A stretch of 64,000 nt of DNA from Propionivibrio hellwigii (GCF_041770905.1 NZ_JBEUWX010000003.1:1-64000); one strand, 5' to 3'. Positions 33,570 to 43,648 are shown, counted from the stretch's first letter. Notes: a model not told the origin generated them from the letters alone. Made by a program: numbers and translations.

Positions 33570-35275
33570 CCCGCATTTCTCACACTCTCACGGTTCGGCC
33601 CCCGTTGGCGCGGTTTTTTCCTTCACGCGTCGCCGTGACCGCGAGGATTCAGGCCTGCGAGCGGCCAATGGAGTGCAGGCGGGTGAGGTTCTGCGAGCGG
33701 TCAGGTGCGTTGAGGGGGCAAGCGGCGCTGTTTGGGCATGAGACCGCCTCGCGCGAACGGGAGCGCGATCGGATCAGCAGGGCCACGGTGGCGTGGCGGA
33801 TCAGCCGGGGGCGAGTCTGGCCTGGGCCAGGCGCCAGGTGGTCTGGAACGGATGACTGCTGGCCATGCTGACATGGATGCGGCGCACGCTGATCTTGACC
33901 CGTGCGCCGATCTTGAGCAGTTTCAGGCGCAGGCTCTCGCAGGTGGCCTCGGCCAGTTCGGTGCCAGCCAGCCCGATGCGGCGCAGCGCTTCGAGCATGA
34001 CGTAGGCGAAGGAGGCGAACCACAGCCGCAGCTGATTGGCCCGCATCGTCGCCGTTGAGGTGCGATCGGCGAACAGGTGTAGCTGGCACTCCTTGATGCG
34101 GTTCTCCATTTCGCCTCGGGCGCAGTACAGCGCCTCGTACAGTTCGCGTGCCGGCCAGCGCTGAGCGTCCAGGCTGGTGACGATGAAGCGCGGATTGGCC
34201 TTGCCCGGCAGCTGCTCGGCCTTGCCGACGACCCGCCGGGCGCACGACCAGCTGTCAAGGGTGCGGTAGGTGAAGTCGCGAAACCGCCGTGCGGGCTTGC
34301 CGGTCTGGGTGCATTCGGCCTGCGCCTGGCTCATCTCGGTTTCGATCTGGGCCTTGAGCCGGTCGTTCTTGGCCAGCCCGAAGACGAAGTCGATGTGCGT
34401 CTGCTCGCACCAACTCATCAAGGCATCGCGCGCAAAGCCCGAGTCGGCACGCAGCACGATGCGCACCTCCGGCCAGTGGCGGCGGATCTGGGTGACGATG
34501 CGTTCGAGTTCATCGATGCTGCCCGCCGAGGCATCCGTGTTGGCCCGGCGCAGCTTGGCGGCGAGCAGATGTCGGCCGCAGAAGATGTACAGCGGCAGGT
34601 AGCAGTAGCCGCCGTAGTAACCATGGAAGAAACGCCCTTCCTGCTGGCCGTGCAGCGGGTCGTCGGTGGCGTCCAGATCGAGGATGATCTCGTCAGGTGC
34701 CTGCTCGTGCGCCTCAATGAAGCACGCGACGAACAGCGACTCGAAGGCCGCCGGATCGTGAGCGATCTTGTGATAGCGCGAACCGTCCTTGGTGTCGGGG
34801 GCATGTTCGAGCCGGTTCAAGGTCGACTTGCCCGCCAGCGGCTCGCAGCCCTTGCGCCGAGCGCTGAGCTTACCGGCCAGCGTGGCCAGTACCGGGTCAC
34901 GGCGCAATTGATCGTGATCGTTCAGGTCCTCGTAGCCCAGCGCGATCCCCACGATCCGTTGCATCACCAACGTGTGCACCGTGTGTTCGATCAGCTCCGG
35001 ATCGCGCCCATCCTCGAAGCAGGCCGCCACCCGTTCGGTCAGCCGCAAGGTGCGATCGACCTCGCGCAGCAACAGCGCGCCCGCATCCGAACTGATCTGC
35101 CCTCCGTCGAAATCCACCGCCACCTGGCGGCCATCAATACGCTTCGCGCATGGGCTGACTACGGTACACTGTGTCGGCATCGCGGCTTCCTCAGAGATAT
35201 GGTTAAGTCGTTCTCGCAAAAAAACTTTCTTATATCTCCGGCCGCGATGCACCTTCTATCTGTGAGAAATGCGGG
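33570..35275 (-). mobile_element. IS1380-family insertion sequence, copy 1
   Basis: The element is 1706 bases with inverted ends (CCCGCATTTCTCACA type). It is flanked by a 4-base duplication CTAA (33566-33569 and 35276-35279), as expected for IS1380-like elements. It contains one transposase gene. It is the same length as the copy at 51874-53579; comparing the ends by eye shows three single-base differences. Confidence 0.92.
33801..35180 (-). CDS. IS1380-family transposase, copy 1
   Basis: The start at 35180 (MPTQCTVV) follows GAGGAAG; the frame is open further upstream but into the IS end. The 459-residue protein has a DDE-type core: the aspartate in ILDLDATDD (~168-173), Asp246 in LRADSGFA, and Glu359 in YCARGEMENRIKE, a Y-2-R-3-E pattern. 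It is identical at the protein level to copy 2 and appears intact. Confidence 0.92.
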   Translation of the reverse strand: MPTQCTVVSPCAKRIDGRQVAVDFDGGQISSDAGALLLREVDRTLRLTERVAACFEDGRDPELIEHTVHTLVMQRIVGIALGYEDLNDHDQLRRDPVLATLAGKLSARRKGCEPLAGKSTLNRLEHAPDTKDGSRYHKIAHDPAAFESLFVACFIEAHEQAPDEIILDLDATDDPLHGQQEGRFFHGYYGGYCYLPLYIFCGRHLLAAKLRRANTDASAGSIDELERIVTQIRRHWPEVRIVLRADSGFARDALMSWCEQTHIDFVFGLAKNDRLKAQIETEMSQAQAECTQTGKPARRFRDFTYRTLDSWSCARRVVGKAEQLPGKANPRFIVTSLDAQRWPARELYEALYCARGEMENRIKECQLHLFADRTSTATMRANQLRLWFASFAYVMLEALRRIGLAGTELAEATCESLRLKLLKIGARVKISVRRIHVSMASSHPFQTTWRLAQARLAPG

Positions 35276-35489
35276 CTAAGCGGCCAACGCCGCACCGCTG
35301 CGTGCGCTGCCGCCGAAGCAGCTAGTAGAACAGGACTACGACGAGAGACGACCGGCAGCATCCCGCCAGAATATTCGCAGAGCGCCCCGCCGGATGCACT
35401 GCGCCGAGGCGGATAAGACATGGGCCGCGCGGGGCGTTCGGCGGAATGGCGGCGAAATAGCGACGCCGCGGCCCGACAATCTCCGTCCG

Positions 35490-38489
35490 TTATTTGCCGG
35501 AACTTGTGCCGGAAGAAGCGCCAGTAGCACCAGCGGCCCCCGCGCCACCAGCGCCGCGCATGAGTTCGAGCAGTTCTTTTTTCATGGCTTCGTCAGTCAC
35601 CGGTTTGCGCTCGCTCTCGGCCGCGGTATTGGTTGAGGCACCCGCCGATGCATTGCGCGTTGTACCGGCCGGTGCATTGGCTGATGTGCCAGCTGGCGTA
35701 GTGGCAGTCGCGCCCTGCTGACTGGAAGCGCCGCGCAGCCCAGACGCCGGTGCTCCCGATGCAGCGCTTCGCCGCGCCGCGGGTGCAGTGGAGCGTGCTG
35801 CAGAAGCAGCCACGCCGGAAGCCGCAGCAGCGGATTTATCGGAAGCGCCCGTTTTGGGCAGGTCATCGGGCGGGACAAAGATGCGCGACTGCTCATGCAC
35901 CGCATTTGCCGACCGCCGCCGCGCGTTCTGCGCCGCATTTTTTGCCTCACTCAGGTCGGTGAGGTGGTAGGGACGGGAGCGGTAGGACGGAGGCGGCGCG
36001 TCGTCGGGCGTTGTTCCAGCATTCGGGCGCGTGGTCGGCACGGCGGTCGGCGCCGCGCCGTTTTGCGTCCCCAGTGCCCCCGCCTGGCCGAATCCACCGC
36101 TGAAACGGTGGCTGCCGCCGGTGTCGGTCAGTCCGGCACTGCCCGCACTGCCTGCGCCATTGCCGGCTTCGCTGCCCGTTCCGCCGCTGACCTCGCTGCC
36201 CGGTACGGGGCGGCGCTCGACGGGCGCCGGCGGCTGCACGGCGTTTTCGGTCAGCGCGTCGCCGTCGGTATTTTTTGTGGAAAGATCCTTGGGTTTGATC
36301 TCCTGCGCCCAGGAAAACTGGTTGCGGAAGGTGTCGGTAATGGCGTTGGCGTCGAAATCGTCCTCAACGACGTAGGGCGTCAGCAGGACGATCAGTTCCG
36401 TGCGATCGACCGCATTCGCCATGCTGGTGCGGAAAAGCGCACCGAGATAGGGAATGTCCTTGAGGAAGGGGATGCCGGATTTACCTTCCGACTTATTTTC
36501 CTGAATGAGGCCGCCGAGAACGATGGTGTTGCCATCAGCGACGCTGACTTTGGTATCGAGCTTGCGTGACAGCACTGGCGGCGTCAGGCTTTGTTGTTTT
36601 TGTGCACCGCTTTCCGAAGTCACTTCCTGCACGAGACTCACCTCCTGCGTCACGTCGATTTCGATGCGGCCGCCGGCGTGGATGACGGGCTTGACCTTCA
36701 GCATAACGCCGGTCTGGCGGTACTGCACGGTTTGCAGGCTGGCCACCGAAGGAGGATTCGCAGCCCCGCCCGCGTTGCCAACCGGCGTGGTGATCTGGCT
36801 GCTCAGGATCGGCACGTCGGTGCCGACCTGGATAGTGGCCGTTTCGCCATTGCGCGCCATGAGGCTGGGGTTGGAAAGCACCTTGATGCGGTTTTCGGTC
36901 GATAGCATGCTAAGCAAGGCGCGCGGATCACCCTTCAGCGTCGCCATCCCAATGCGGAAAGTACCAGTTTCAACGGACTTTCCCGGAAGTACCGGCAAAG
37001 AAGTGCCAGTGCTGATATTGTGACCGTGCATCTGGAACTGTTGGAGCATCCAGTTGAAACCGAAGGTGTCTTTTTTATTCAAACGAATTTCCGCGATCGT
37101 CGCCATCACCAGCGCGGCGCGCGCCGGGCGGTCGAGTTCCTGAAGCAGGCCGTACCATTGCTGGTATTCGGCCGGCGTCGTCTTGATGATGATGCTGTTC
37201 CCCGCTTTATTGACGACGACGCGCGAGCTGGGATTCTGGCGTACTGCGGAGGATGCCGGCGTCGCCGCCGCGCCGGGCACCGCCGCGCCGCCTGGTGCGG
37301 CAGGTACGGGCGTCGCTGCCGGTTCCGAAGTTGCAGTGCTCTCACCCATGACCTGCGCAAGGGTGGCCGCCAGATCGGCGGCATCGACGTTGCGCACATG
37401 GTAGGTAATGTAGCCGCCGCTACGGCTCGGCGGCGTCTGGTCAAGCTCCTGCGCCCAGTGCAAGGTATGTTCGAGGATTTGCTGGTTAGCGGCAAAAACG
37501 ATGACCGAATTGATCGGCGCCACCGGCACGATCAGCACCGGCGAGGGCGAGGACGATAGCGTCGAGGCGGCATAACCCTCGGCAGTGAGCAGATCGACCA
37601 GACGGCGCGCCAGCTCTTCGGCCGACCAGAACACCGGCGCGATACGCACGCTGTAGCGCCCGCGCATCTGCGGCTGATCGAGCAGCTGGATCGCTTCGAG
37701 CGCCGTGCGGATGGCGTCCGACTGGCCACTGAGCAGAATCATGTTGCGCCGCGCGTCCTCGGTGGCGGTGACCCGGTTGCCGAACAGCGTGCGCAGCCAG
37801 GTCACCGCCTGGGTCGATTGCGTGTGCTCCAGTTCGACCAGAAAGAAAACCGGGCGCAGGCTTTCCGGCACGTCGGGCATGGCGCGGCCGCGCCGGATTT
37901 CGGGCAGATAGCCGCTCTGACTGTTTTCCGGCACGACACGGACGAGTCCGTTGAACTCCTGCGCGGCGATGCCGTAGGAGCGCAGTACGGCCTGCGCGGC
38001 GGCAAAGATCTGGTCTGCATCCATCGGTGCGCCGCTGCGCAGGCTGACCATATCCGTGCGCTGCGCGACTTGCGGGTCGATGGAAACATTGAGCTTGAGC
38101 ACGGCGCCAAAAACGGCATTGACGAATTCCGGCAGCGGCATGCTTTGCAGGTTGAGCGTCACGCCCTTTTCGCCGCCTTTTTTCAGGTTGGTCGGCGGCG
38201 GCGCATTGCCGGCACTATTTTTTTCGGCAGCAGCTGGCGGCGGCGTCTGATAGAAGGCTGTGCGCCGGTCTTCGTGCATCTGGCCGGTGATCACGGTTTC
38301 GTGCGTTTTGTCCCGTTTTTCGATGGGCAGGGACGAACGGACGAAAGGCGTTTCGGCGCAGCCGCTCAGGAACAGGCAGGCGAGGAATGCCAGGTTCGCC
38401 GCACGCCGCGCAGAAACGCGGTGCGCTAGAAGCTGCGGCATCAGGGGACGGGCGGCGGGGAGGATGTGGTCGTGCATGAGCGAATTCAC
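35490..38489 (-). CDS. gspD: Type II secretion secretin GspD
   Basis: This 999-residue protein has a lipoprotein-type signal ending LFLSGC (Cys44). N-domains span about residues 110-470 and include VTLNLQSMPLPEFVNAVFGAVL and repeated KH-like folds. A secretin domain follows with VLSNPSLMARNGETATIQVG and VVLGGLIQENKSEGKSGIPFL. It forms the outer-membrane channel of the T2SS. Residues ~700-999 are an Ala/Ser/Thr/Pro-rich low-complexity tail, much longer than in typical GspD. The start may be the GTG at 38489 or the ATG at 38477; neither has a strong ribosome binding site. Confidence 0.88.
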   Translation of the reverse strand: MNSLMHDHILPAARPLMPQLLAHRVSARRAANLAFLACLFLSGCAETPFVRSSLPIEKRDKTHETVITGQMHEDRRTAFYQTPPPAAAEKNSAGNAPPPTNLKKGGEKGVTLNLQSMPLPEFVNAVFGAVLKLNVSIDPQVAQRTDMVSLRSGAPMDADQIFAAAQAVLRSYGIAAQEFNGLVRVVPENSQSGYLPEIRRGRAMPDVPESLRPVFFLVELEHTQSTQAVTWLRTLFGNRVTATEDARRNMILLSGQSDAIRTALEAIQLLDQPQMRGRYSVRIAPVFWSAEELARRLVDLLTAEGYAASTLSSSPSPVLIVPVAPINSVIVFAANQQILEHTLHWAQELDQTPPSRSGGYITYHVRNVDAADLAATLAQVMGESTATSEPAATPVPAAPGGAAVPGAAATPASSAVRQNPSSRVVVNKAGNSIIIKTTPAEYQQWYGLLQELDRPARAALVMATIAEIRLNKKDTFGFNWMLQQFQMHGHNISTGTSLPVLPGKSVETGTFRIGMATLKGDPRALLSMLSTENRIKVLSNPSLMARNGETATIQVGTDVPILSSQITTPVGNAGGAANPPSVASLQTVQYRQTGVMLKVKPVIHAGGRIEIDVTQEVSLVQEVTSESGAQKQQSLTPPVLSRKLDTKVSVADGNTIVLGGLIQENKSEGKSGIPFLKDIPYLGALFRTSMANAVDRTELIVLLTPYVVEDDFDANAITDTFRNQFSWAQEIKPKDLSTKNTDGDALTENAVQPPAPVERRPVPGSEVSGGTGSEAGNGAGSAGSAGLTDTGGSHRFSGGFGQAGALGTQNGAAPTAVPTTRPNAGTTPDDAPPPSYRSRPYHLTDLSEAKNAAQNARRRSANAVHEQSRIFVPPDDLPKTGASDKSAAAASGVAASAARSTAPAARRSAASGAPASGLRGASSQQGATATTPAGTSANAPAGTTRNASAGASTNTAAESERKPVTDEAMKKELLELMRGAGGAGAAGATGASSGTSSGK

Positions 38490-38523
38490 TATGAGCTAAA
38501 GAGGGTCTGGTAATTGGGCATGT

Positions 38524-38988
38524 TCAGAATGTCAGAATGACGGTTTCTTCTTCGCCATCGGCGTTTTCAACGACGTACAGCTTGGGTTCGATACGAATGA
38601 CGCGGCGGCCGTCGGGCAGGCGCTCATTTTCCCTGACCGTGGCCGAAGGCTGGCCGACAATGCGGATCAGGAGGTGTTTTTCATTGTCCTTGGCAACCAG
38701 TGCCATGACACGCCATTCAGGCGGTTTTTCCTCGCCCTTTTTCGCCTCGGGCTTGGGGGCAACGGAGCCGTCGCGGCGAAGCCCCCAGAGCGGGTTTTTC
38801 TCCAGGGCTTGTGCGGCTGGGCGCAAGTCGCGCAGAGCAAGATTGTAGTCCGGGCGCGCACCGCCGCGGCCGCCGCGCGTAACGACGAGATTATCCGACG
38901 GGTCGGCGAGCAGCCAGACGGCGAGAGCCGTGACCAGCCATACCGCCCCCAGCAGGCTGAGGAGGCGCAGCAGTACGGGTTTGGTCAT
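38524..38988 (-). CDS. gspC: GspC-like T2SS inner-membrane protein
   Basis: The 154-residue protein has one N-terminal membrane span (~8-28) and a PLWG motif. Its C-terminal part (WRVMALVAKDNEKHLLIRI, then ERLPDGRRVIRIEPK and LYVVENADGEEETVIL) matches the HR domain of GspC, which contacts the secretin N-domains. It lacks a PDZ or coiled-coil domain. It overlaps gspM by four bases and precedes gspD. It could also be named GspN by position. Confidence 0.65.
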   Translation of the reverse strand: MTKPVLLRLLSLLGAVWLVTALAVWLLADPSDNLVVTRGGRGGARPDYNLALRDLRPAAQALEKNPLWGLRRDGSVAPKPEAKKGEEKPPEWRVMALVAKDNEKHLLIRIVGQPSATVRENERLPDGRRVIRIEPKLYVVENADGEEETVILTF

Positions 38989-40085
38989 TGCGGCTGGCCC
39001 CCTTCCGGCATTGTGCCCTGCCCTGACGGCAACTGCGGCATGGCCGATGGTTGTGACAGATCAAGAGGCGGCTTTTCGACGGGCTGCGCAAGCGGCATAG
39101 CGGACGACGGGGGCAATGTTCCGGTTTCAGCAGAAGGCGATGGCGATATATTTGCCGGTGTCGGCGGCTTGCCGGCGGGTTCGGGAACAGTCGGACTGCC
39201 AGTAGCCGGCGCAGGGGCGTGCGCTGATGCAGGCGGCCCGTCCGGTGACGCGGGCGGCGATCCATTGTTTTGCGCGCCGGCGTCAGGCACGGCCGGCGCC
39301 GGTGGCACGGATGCAACAGTCGGTGCAGTGTGTGGCTGTGCCTGGGGCTGCGTGGCGGGAAGCGCCGCCTCGGAGGCCGCCTGTTCTTCGCCGCCTGCGG
39401 CCTTGCTTTGCCCGGCGGTTTCATTCAACCGGGCAGCGGCGCGCGCCGCTTCGGCGGCATCCATCGGCTGTCCAAGGCGCATGACGACGCTGACGCCCAG
39501 TTCGGCCTTGCGCGTGCGGGAAACGATACTTAAGGATTCGACGCTGGCCAGCGTCTCGCCACTTTCAATGGCATAGAGCATCCGCTCAAGCGTTTCCGGC
39601 GTAAACACAAAGCCGATGTCGGCACGAAATTCGCGCAGCCCCAGTGCGTTTTCCTTGTTGCTGGCAGCGCTTGCCGCCGTGCGCTCGCCAATGGCCTTGG
39701 GCGTGGCGAGGACGAGTTTGAATTCTTTGGCGCCGGTCTCTTTGGCTAGCGTCGTCAGCCAGTCTTTGAGCTTTGCCTGGCCAACCGGGTCGGAAGAAAC
39801 GGTCCAGAGGCGTTTTTCGATTGCCGCCTGCTGTCTTTCGAGATCGCTCAGAGTCGCTTTCAGCGCCGTCTCATCGCGCGATTGCCCGCGCAACTGGCGC
39901 AATTCGGTGCGCAGTTCCTGCAAGCGGCGCTCGCGGGCGGAAATCGCGTCCGACCAGTCCAACCCCAGCTCGACGACAATAATGGCGGCGATGGCAAGCA
40001 GGCCGTATTGCAGCTTGCGGTTTGCGCGCACTTCATCCGTCAGCGCACGGATGTGCCCGAGCCATGCGTCTTTACGATCCGCCAT
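38985..40085 (-). CDS. gspM: GspM-like T2SS assembly protein
   Basis: The 366-residue protein has one membrane span (residues ~25-45), then a coiled coil (SARERRLQELRTELRQLRG) and a ferredoxin-like part with FTPETLERMLYAIESGE. The last ~140 residues are Ala/Pro/Gly-rich low complexity. GspM binds GspL on the inner-membrane platform. It overlaps gspL by 14 bases and the GspC-like gene by four. Confidence 0.72.
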   Translation of the reverse strand: MADRKDAWLGHIRALTDEVRANRKLQYGLLAIAAIIVVELGLDWSDAISARERRLQELRTELRQLRGQSRDETALKATLSDLERQQAAIEKRLWTVSSDPVGQAKLKDWLTTLAKETGAKEFKLVLATPKAIGERTAASAASNKENALGLREFRADIGFVFTPETLERMLYAIESGETLASVESLSIVSRTRKAELGVSVVMRLGQPMDAAEAARAAARLNETAGQSKAAGGEEQAASEAALPATQPQAQPHTAPTVASVPPAPAVPDAGAQNNGSPPASPDGPPASAHAPAPATGSPTVPEPAGKPPTPANISPSPSAETGTLPPSSAMPLAQPVEKPPLDLSQPSAMPQLPSGQGTMPEGGQPQ

Positions 40086-41325
40086 GCGCTGCCTTCCCTG
40101 TCGTCAATCGTTCTTCCGGTGTCGCTTCATCTTTCGGTTTGGCGGCCGGCGCATTTGCGCCCGCAGCGGGTGCGGCGGGCGTTGTGCCGGTTTTGTTCTG
40201 CGACTCTTTTTCCTCCGATTCGCCGGCGTCCGCCGCAGGCGGGGTTTCCGCCACGCGCGCCTGGATACCGACCGTGCCGGGCGGCGAGTCGGTGATCAGG
40301 CGAATTTCCCTGAACGCTGGCAGGCTTTCCAGCACACCGAGAAACAGGCCGAGGCTGAAGTTGTCGGCGGGGACGGCAAATTGCAGGCGCAGCCGGTCGC
40401 CGCGATATTCCCATTCCGTCAGACGAATCCGCGTCGATTCGGAAATGAGGCCTGCATCGGCAACCGCCTGCATCAGTTCGAGCTGCGCCCAGGACGGCCG
40501 CACGCCATTGAAGGCGTCGAGAAATTCGACGCTGCGGTCGATCCGCTTTTGCAGCGCAATGGTTTCGGCGTGCTCGGTGGTTATTCTTTCGTAGGCGGCC
40601 CGTTCGGAGGCGATCGCCCAGCTGAGTTTGAGGCTGTAAATCCCAAAAGCAACGATGACGGCGCCGACGAGGGCAACCACGGCGGCGGACAGCCAGACGA
40701 CGGGAGAAATCGGCCGGATAAGCCGCGTGGAGAGCTTCCAGCCCGGTTCCGGCGTTTTCCCCAGGCGCAGGCTTCGCACGAGCGGCAAGGGATAGCGCTC
40801 AGGGTCGAAGCCCGCATCGCGGGCAAATGCGCGCCATTGCGCTTCATCTGGCGGTGCGGCGAACCAGCGCGTTTTTGTCAAACGGCCGCCGGTAACCGAA
40901 ACCGCTTCGCAACCTTCCAGGCAATCGAGCAGGTGAACGCCATCGGCCAGGTGCGGGCGCAGCAGGGATTCCGGCCAGGGCGCATATTCGGCATCGTGGG
41001 TATTGTCGCCCCAGGCGGCCGCCAGCACGCCCTCAGGCGACTCATCCCAGTACCAGAGATGTGCCGTGTCGTCGAATACGCGATAGCAAAAGCCATAGCG
41101 CCCCGCGCCCAGCAACTGATTGAGCTGCAGTGCCAGGGCGGAGGTCAGAAAGCGCGCCGGCACGCCGCGCACGTCGAGCTTCAGCCAGCGCGCCTGGCTG
41201 CGCGGCACGGTCAACAAGTCGCGTTTCCAGCCAAAAAACTTCAGGCAAGCGTCGAACAGGCGGGAACAGCGCGGCGAACGCTCTGCGCGCATTTGCTTCA
41301 TTTTTACCAACAGCGTTCCGAACAA
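40072..41325 (-). CDS. gspL: GspL-like T2SS platform protein
   Basis: The 417-residue protein has a cytoplasmic part (residues ~1-215), one membrane span (SPVVWLSAAVVALVGAVIVA region, ~222-245), a coiled coil and a periplasmic ferredoxin-like domain with a Pro/Ala-rich tail. GspL normally recruits the GspE ATPase, so its partner must be encoded elsewhere. The start is uncertain (ATG at 41325, or internal ATGs nine and twelve residues later). Confidence 0.72.
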   Translation of the reverse strand: MFGTLLVKMKQMRAERSPRCSRLFDACLKFFGWKRDLLTVPRSQARWLKLDVRGVPARFLTSALALQLNQLLGAGRYGFCYRVFDDTAHLWYWDESPEGVLAAAWGDNTHDAEYAPWPESLLRPHLADGVHLLDCLEGCEAVSVTGGRLTKTRWFAAPPDEAQWRAFARDAGFDPERYPLPLVRSLRLGKTPEPGWKLSTRLIRPISPVVWLSAAVVALVGAVIVAFGIYSLKLSWAIASERAAYERITTEHAETIALQKRIDRSVEFLDAFNGVRPSWAQLELMQAVADAGLISESTRIRLTEWEYRGDRLRLQFAVPADNFSLGLFLGVLESLPAFREIRLITDSPPGTVGIQARVAETPPAADAGESEEKESQNKTGTTPAAPAAGANAPAAKPKDEATPEERLTTGKAAHGGS

Positions 41326-41385
41326 AACCGCCTCTCAACTTTCCGTTACGCATCGGGTTTCGTGCGCAAGTCCATGACTCTTCAA

Positions 41386-42447
41386 TCAAAACGGGAATTG
41401 TACTTGATATGGTGCGTTCAGGTTGCGTACCGATGAGAGCGGCGGCAATTCAGGCAACGCATCGATTTCTTCCTGCGTCAGCGTAGGCAGCGGAACGCGG
41501 TATGTGTACTGGACAATCCAGGGCGAATGGGCGAAGGTCGGCGTATGTTTGACCGCCATACGCACCCCGCTCGGGCTGCCGACGTAACGCAGCGTGACGA
41601 TGATCGTTTCCGAAGGGAAAAGCGTCGTCATGACTGCGCCGGAAAACGGGTTGCTGGATGTCCCGGAAAGCAGAAGCTGCGAGATGTCGGGCGTTTCTCC
41701 CCGCCGGCGCGAGGCCTCAAGGCTTTGCGCCAGTTCGGCCGGGATGCCGGTCATGGCAACGAGGATGCGCCAGTCAGCCGTGTTGGGATTAAACAGAAGA
41801 ACGCGCGAAACATGCAGATGATCAACCAGCGATCCCGTTTCCGGCCAGCGTTGGAAAATTTCTGAAAAACCGAGCACACGGGAAATCTCGGTCGGCGATA
41901 AAAAATCAGCGTTGCGGATATCGCCGGCTTTGCCAGCGTGCGCGTAATCTTCTTTTTCGGCGCCGTTAATATGGCGCAGATCGTCGCCGTCACGATAGTC
42001 AAGCAAGGAGTCGGCCAGACGCCCCACGGTTTCTCCATCAAGGTCGTAGGTTGCCAGCAGGCGTTCGAGCATAGTGCGCCCATTGCCTTCCAGCGCCTGC
42101 GTATTGAGGCTGAACAAGCCTTTGATGTCTTGCAGGTTTACGATGACCTCACGGCCGATGCGATACGGCGTGCCGTCGAGCGCAATGCTGGCGTTCGGCA
42201 GCGTGCCCAGGCCGAAGCGGCTGCGCGGCGCGGCGCTCAGCAGGTAAAGCACCCGCGCTTTGGCCGAGGCGACGGCGAACTCGCCGTCGATCCGCTGCTT
42301 TTCGGCACGGGCGAGGTCTCTGGCCAAGGAGATACGGTTTTCCATGTAGGCTGCGCCAACCAGCATCAATGCCAGAACGGCGATATTCAGCGCCAGAATG
42401 TAGCCTTTCTGGCGGCGCGGTGGTTTTGTCACAAAAAATTGCCTCAT
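41386..42447 (-). CDS. gspK: Minor pseudopilin GspK
   Basis: The 353-residue protein begins with RRQKGYILALNIAVLALML, a prepilin-like site (G|Y) and hydrophobic helix, without the usual Glu at +5. It continues with the GspK features DIKGLFSLNT and SLLDYRDGDD. GspK caps the pseudopilus tip with GspI and GspJ. It overlaps gspJ by four bases. Confidence 0.85.
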   Translation of the reverse strand: MRQFFVTKPPRRQKGYILALNIAVLALMLVGAAYMENRISLARDLARAEKQRIDGEFAVASAKARVLYLLSAAPRSRFGLGTLPNASIALDGTPYRIGREVIVNLQDIKGLFSLNTQALEGNGRTMLERLLATYDLDGETVGRLADSLLDYRDGDDLRHINGAEKEDYAHAGKAGDIRNADFLSPTEISRVLGFSEIFQRWPETGSLVDHLHVSRVLLFNPNTADWRILVAMTGIPAELAQSLEASRRRGETPDISQLLLSGTSSNPFSGAVMTTLFPSETIIVTLRYVGSPSGVRMAVKHTPTFAHSPWIVQYTYRVPLPTLTQEEIDALPELPPLSSVRNLNAPYQVQFPF

Positions 42448-43169
42448 TTGATTCCCAGGCCGAAAGGCATTTTCCGCGGCGGTTCAAACCACGGATCGTT
42501 GCGCAGTCCCACGATCCAGACTTGTTCCGGCGTATCTTTTTGCCTGATGCGCAGCATGACGAGCGCGGGCAGCGTTTCCTCCTGGCGGCCATCCTCCTTC
42601 GGCCAGCGTTCGCTTTCTTTGCCGTCATGATCCGCGAAACGAAATTCGACTTCAGCCTCTTCCCATTCCGCCAGCGTAAAGCGCGTACCTTCGGCGGCTT
42701 CCGAGCCGGGGCGGTATTCGTCGTAGGCAAGCCGAGTCCGCCGGTCTCCGCGCACTAAAGAGAGGTGCACGGGCACAGGCGCGTTGCCAAGCATAGGGCG
42801 CAGGGACTGCGTCGTCTCACAGCGGATTTCGCTCGTGCTGCCGGAAAAAGGCACATTGGTCAGTCCGGAGTCGGCCTTGATAGGCAAACAGGCGGAAAGC
42901 ACGTCCTCAAACCAGGCTCTCGTCCTGAGCACTTTTTCCCGCGTGATCAGTTCATCCTGCAGGCTTTCCTGCACGCGATACATATAAAACAGCGCTCCCA
43001 TCAGCACGGCAACCAGCAGACTGGTGACCACCAGCGCAACCATGACTTCGACAAGCGTAAAACCACCTGCACCTGCCGAATGCCGCGCTGCGCGCCGGCG
43101 CCGCATGTTATGGCTGAGGCCGCGGGAAGATGCGGCGTGAGGGGCCGCAAAAGGCCATCGCCGCTTCAT
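42444..43169 (-). CDS. gspJ: Minor pseudopilin GspJ
   Basis: The prepilin peptidase site is AGAGG|FTLVEVMVAL at residue ~35, with a long Arg-rich leader; an ATG at residue 22 could be the true start. The rest (~205 residues) has the GspJ pattern FRFADHDGKES and VWIVGLRNDPWFEP. Its start overlaps the gspI stop by one base. Confidence 0.82.
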   Translation of the reverse strand: MKRRWPFAAPHAASSRGLSHNMRRRRAARHSAGAGGFTLVEVMVALVVTSLLVAVLMGALFYMYRVQESLQDELITREKVLRTRAWFEDVLSACLPIKADSGLTNVPFSGSTSEIRCETTQSLRPMLGNAPVPVHLSLVRGDRRTRLAYDEYRPGSEAAEGTRFTLAEWEEAEVEFRFADHDGKESERWPKEDGRQEETLPALVMLRIRQKDTPEQVWIVGLRNDPWFEPPRKMPFGLGIK

Positions 43170-43648
43170 CAGAACGGCATATCCATCGTGCGTTCTTTCC
43201 TGTAGCCGATGCCAGTAACGGTTTCGACGAACCAGGGCTGTGTTTCTTCACGACGGTAAACGGATACGGCGATATCGTAGAGCCGCACGTCATAGATGCC
43301 GATACCCCGAGGGTAGCCCATCTGCCTGATCGCGTCGCCTTGCGGCGCGGCTTTCCATTCCAGCCGGATCGTTTCGCCGATCGACGTTTCGCCGTTTGGC
43401 CGTTCCATTGGATTGAGCGAATGCAGCCATTCCGCGACCAGCTTGCGCGCTTCCTGTTCTGCATAAAAACCGCGCATACGTTGCAGGGTATCAAGGTTTT
43501 GCTGCACCCAGGCGAGCAGCGTAAACCCGATGCTGGAAAGCAGGACGAGTGCAACCAGGGCTTCCAGCAGGCCGAAGCCGCGCTCACTGCTGTCAGTCCG
43601 CCACGTCCGCCAGTTTTTCGATTTCACAGCTGATCTCGTGAATGCCAT
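43169..43648 (-). CDS. gspI: Minor pseudopilin GspI
   Basis: The prepilin site is SERG|FGLLEALVAL at residue ~24. The frame opens inside the end of gspH, overlapping it by 56 bases. A GTG at 43627 would give a shorter leader. The C-terminus (IGIYDVRLYDIAVSVYRRE) fits GspI. Confidence 0.8.
   Translation of the reverse strand: MAFTRSAVKSKNWRTWRTDSSERGFGLLEALVALVLLSSIGFTLLAWVQQNLDTLQRMRGFYAEQEARKLVAEWLHSLNPMERPNGETSIGETIRLEWKAAPQGDAIRQMGYPRGIGIYDVRLYDIAVSVYRREETQPWFVETVTGIGYRKERTMDMPF

Noticed and set aside
34395..35279. 294-codon frame antisense to the IS1380 transposase (also at 51870-52754)
   Set aside because: It is present in both copies only because the IS is duplicated, and it opposes an intact transposase.
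39616..41436. Plus-strand frame of 606 codons opposite gspM and gspL
   Set aside because: The minus-strand genes fit the T2SS operon with overlapping starts and stops; the opposite frame is Arg/Ser-rich shadow.
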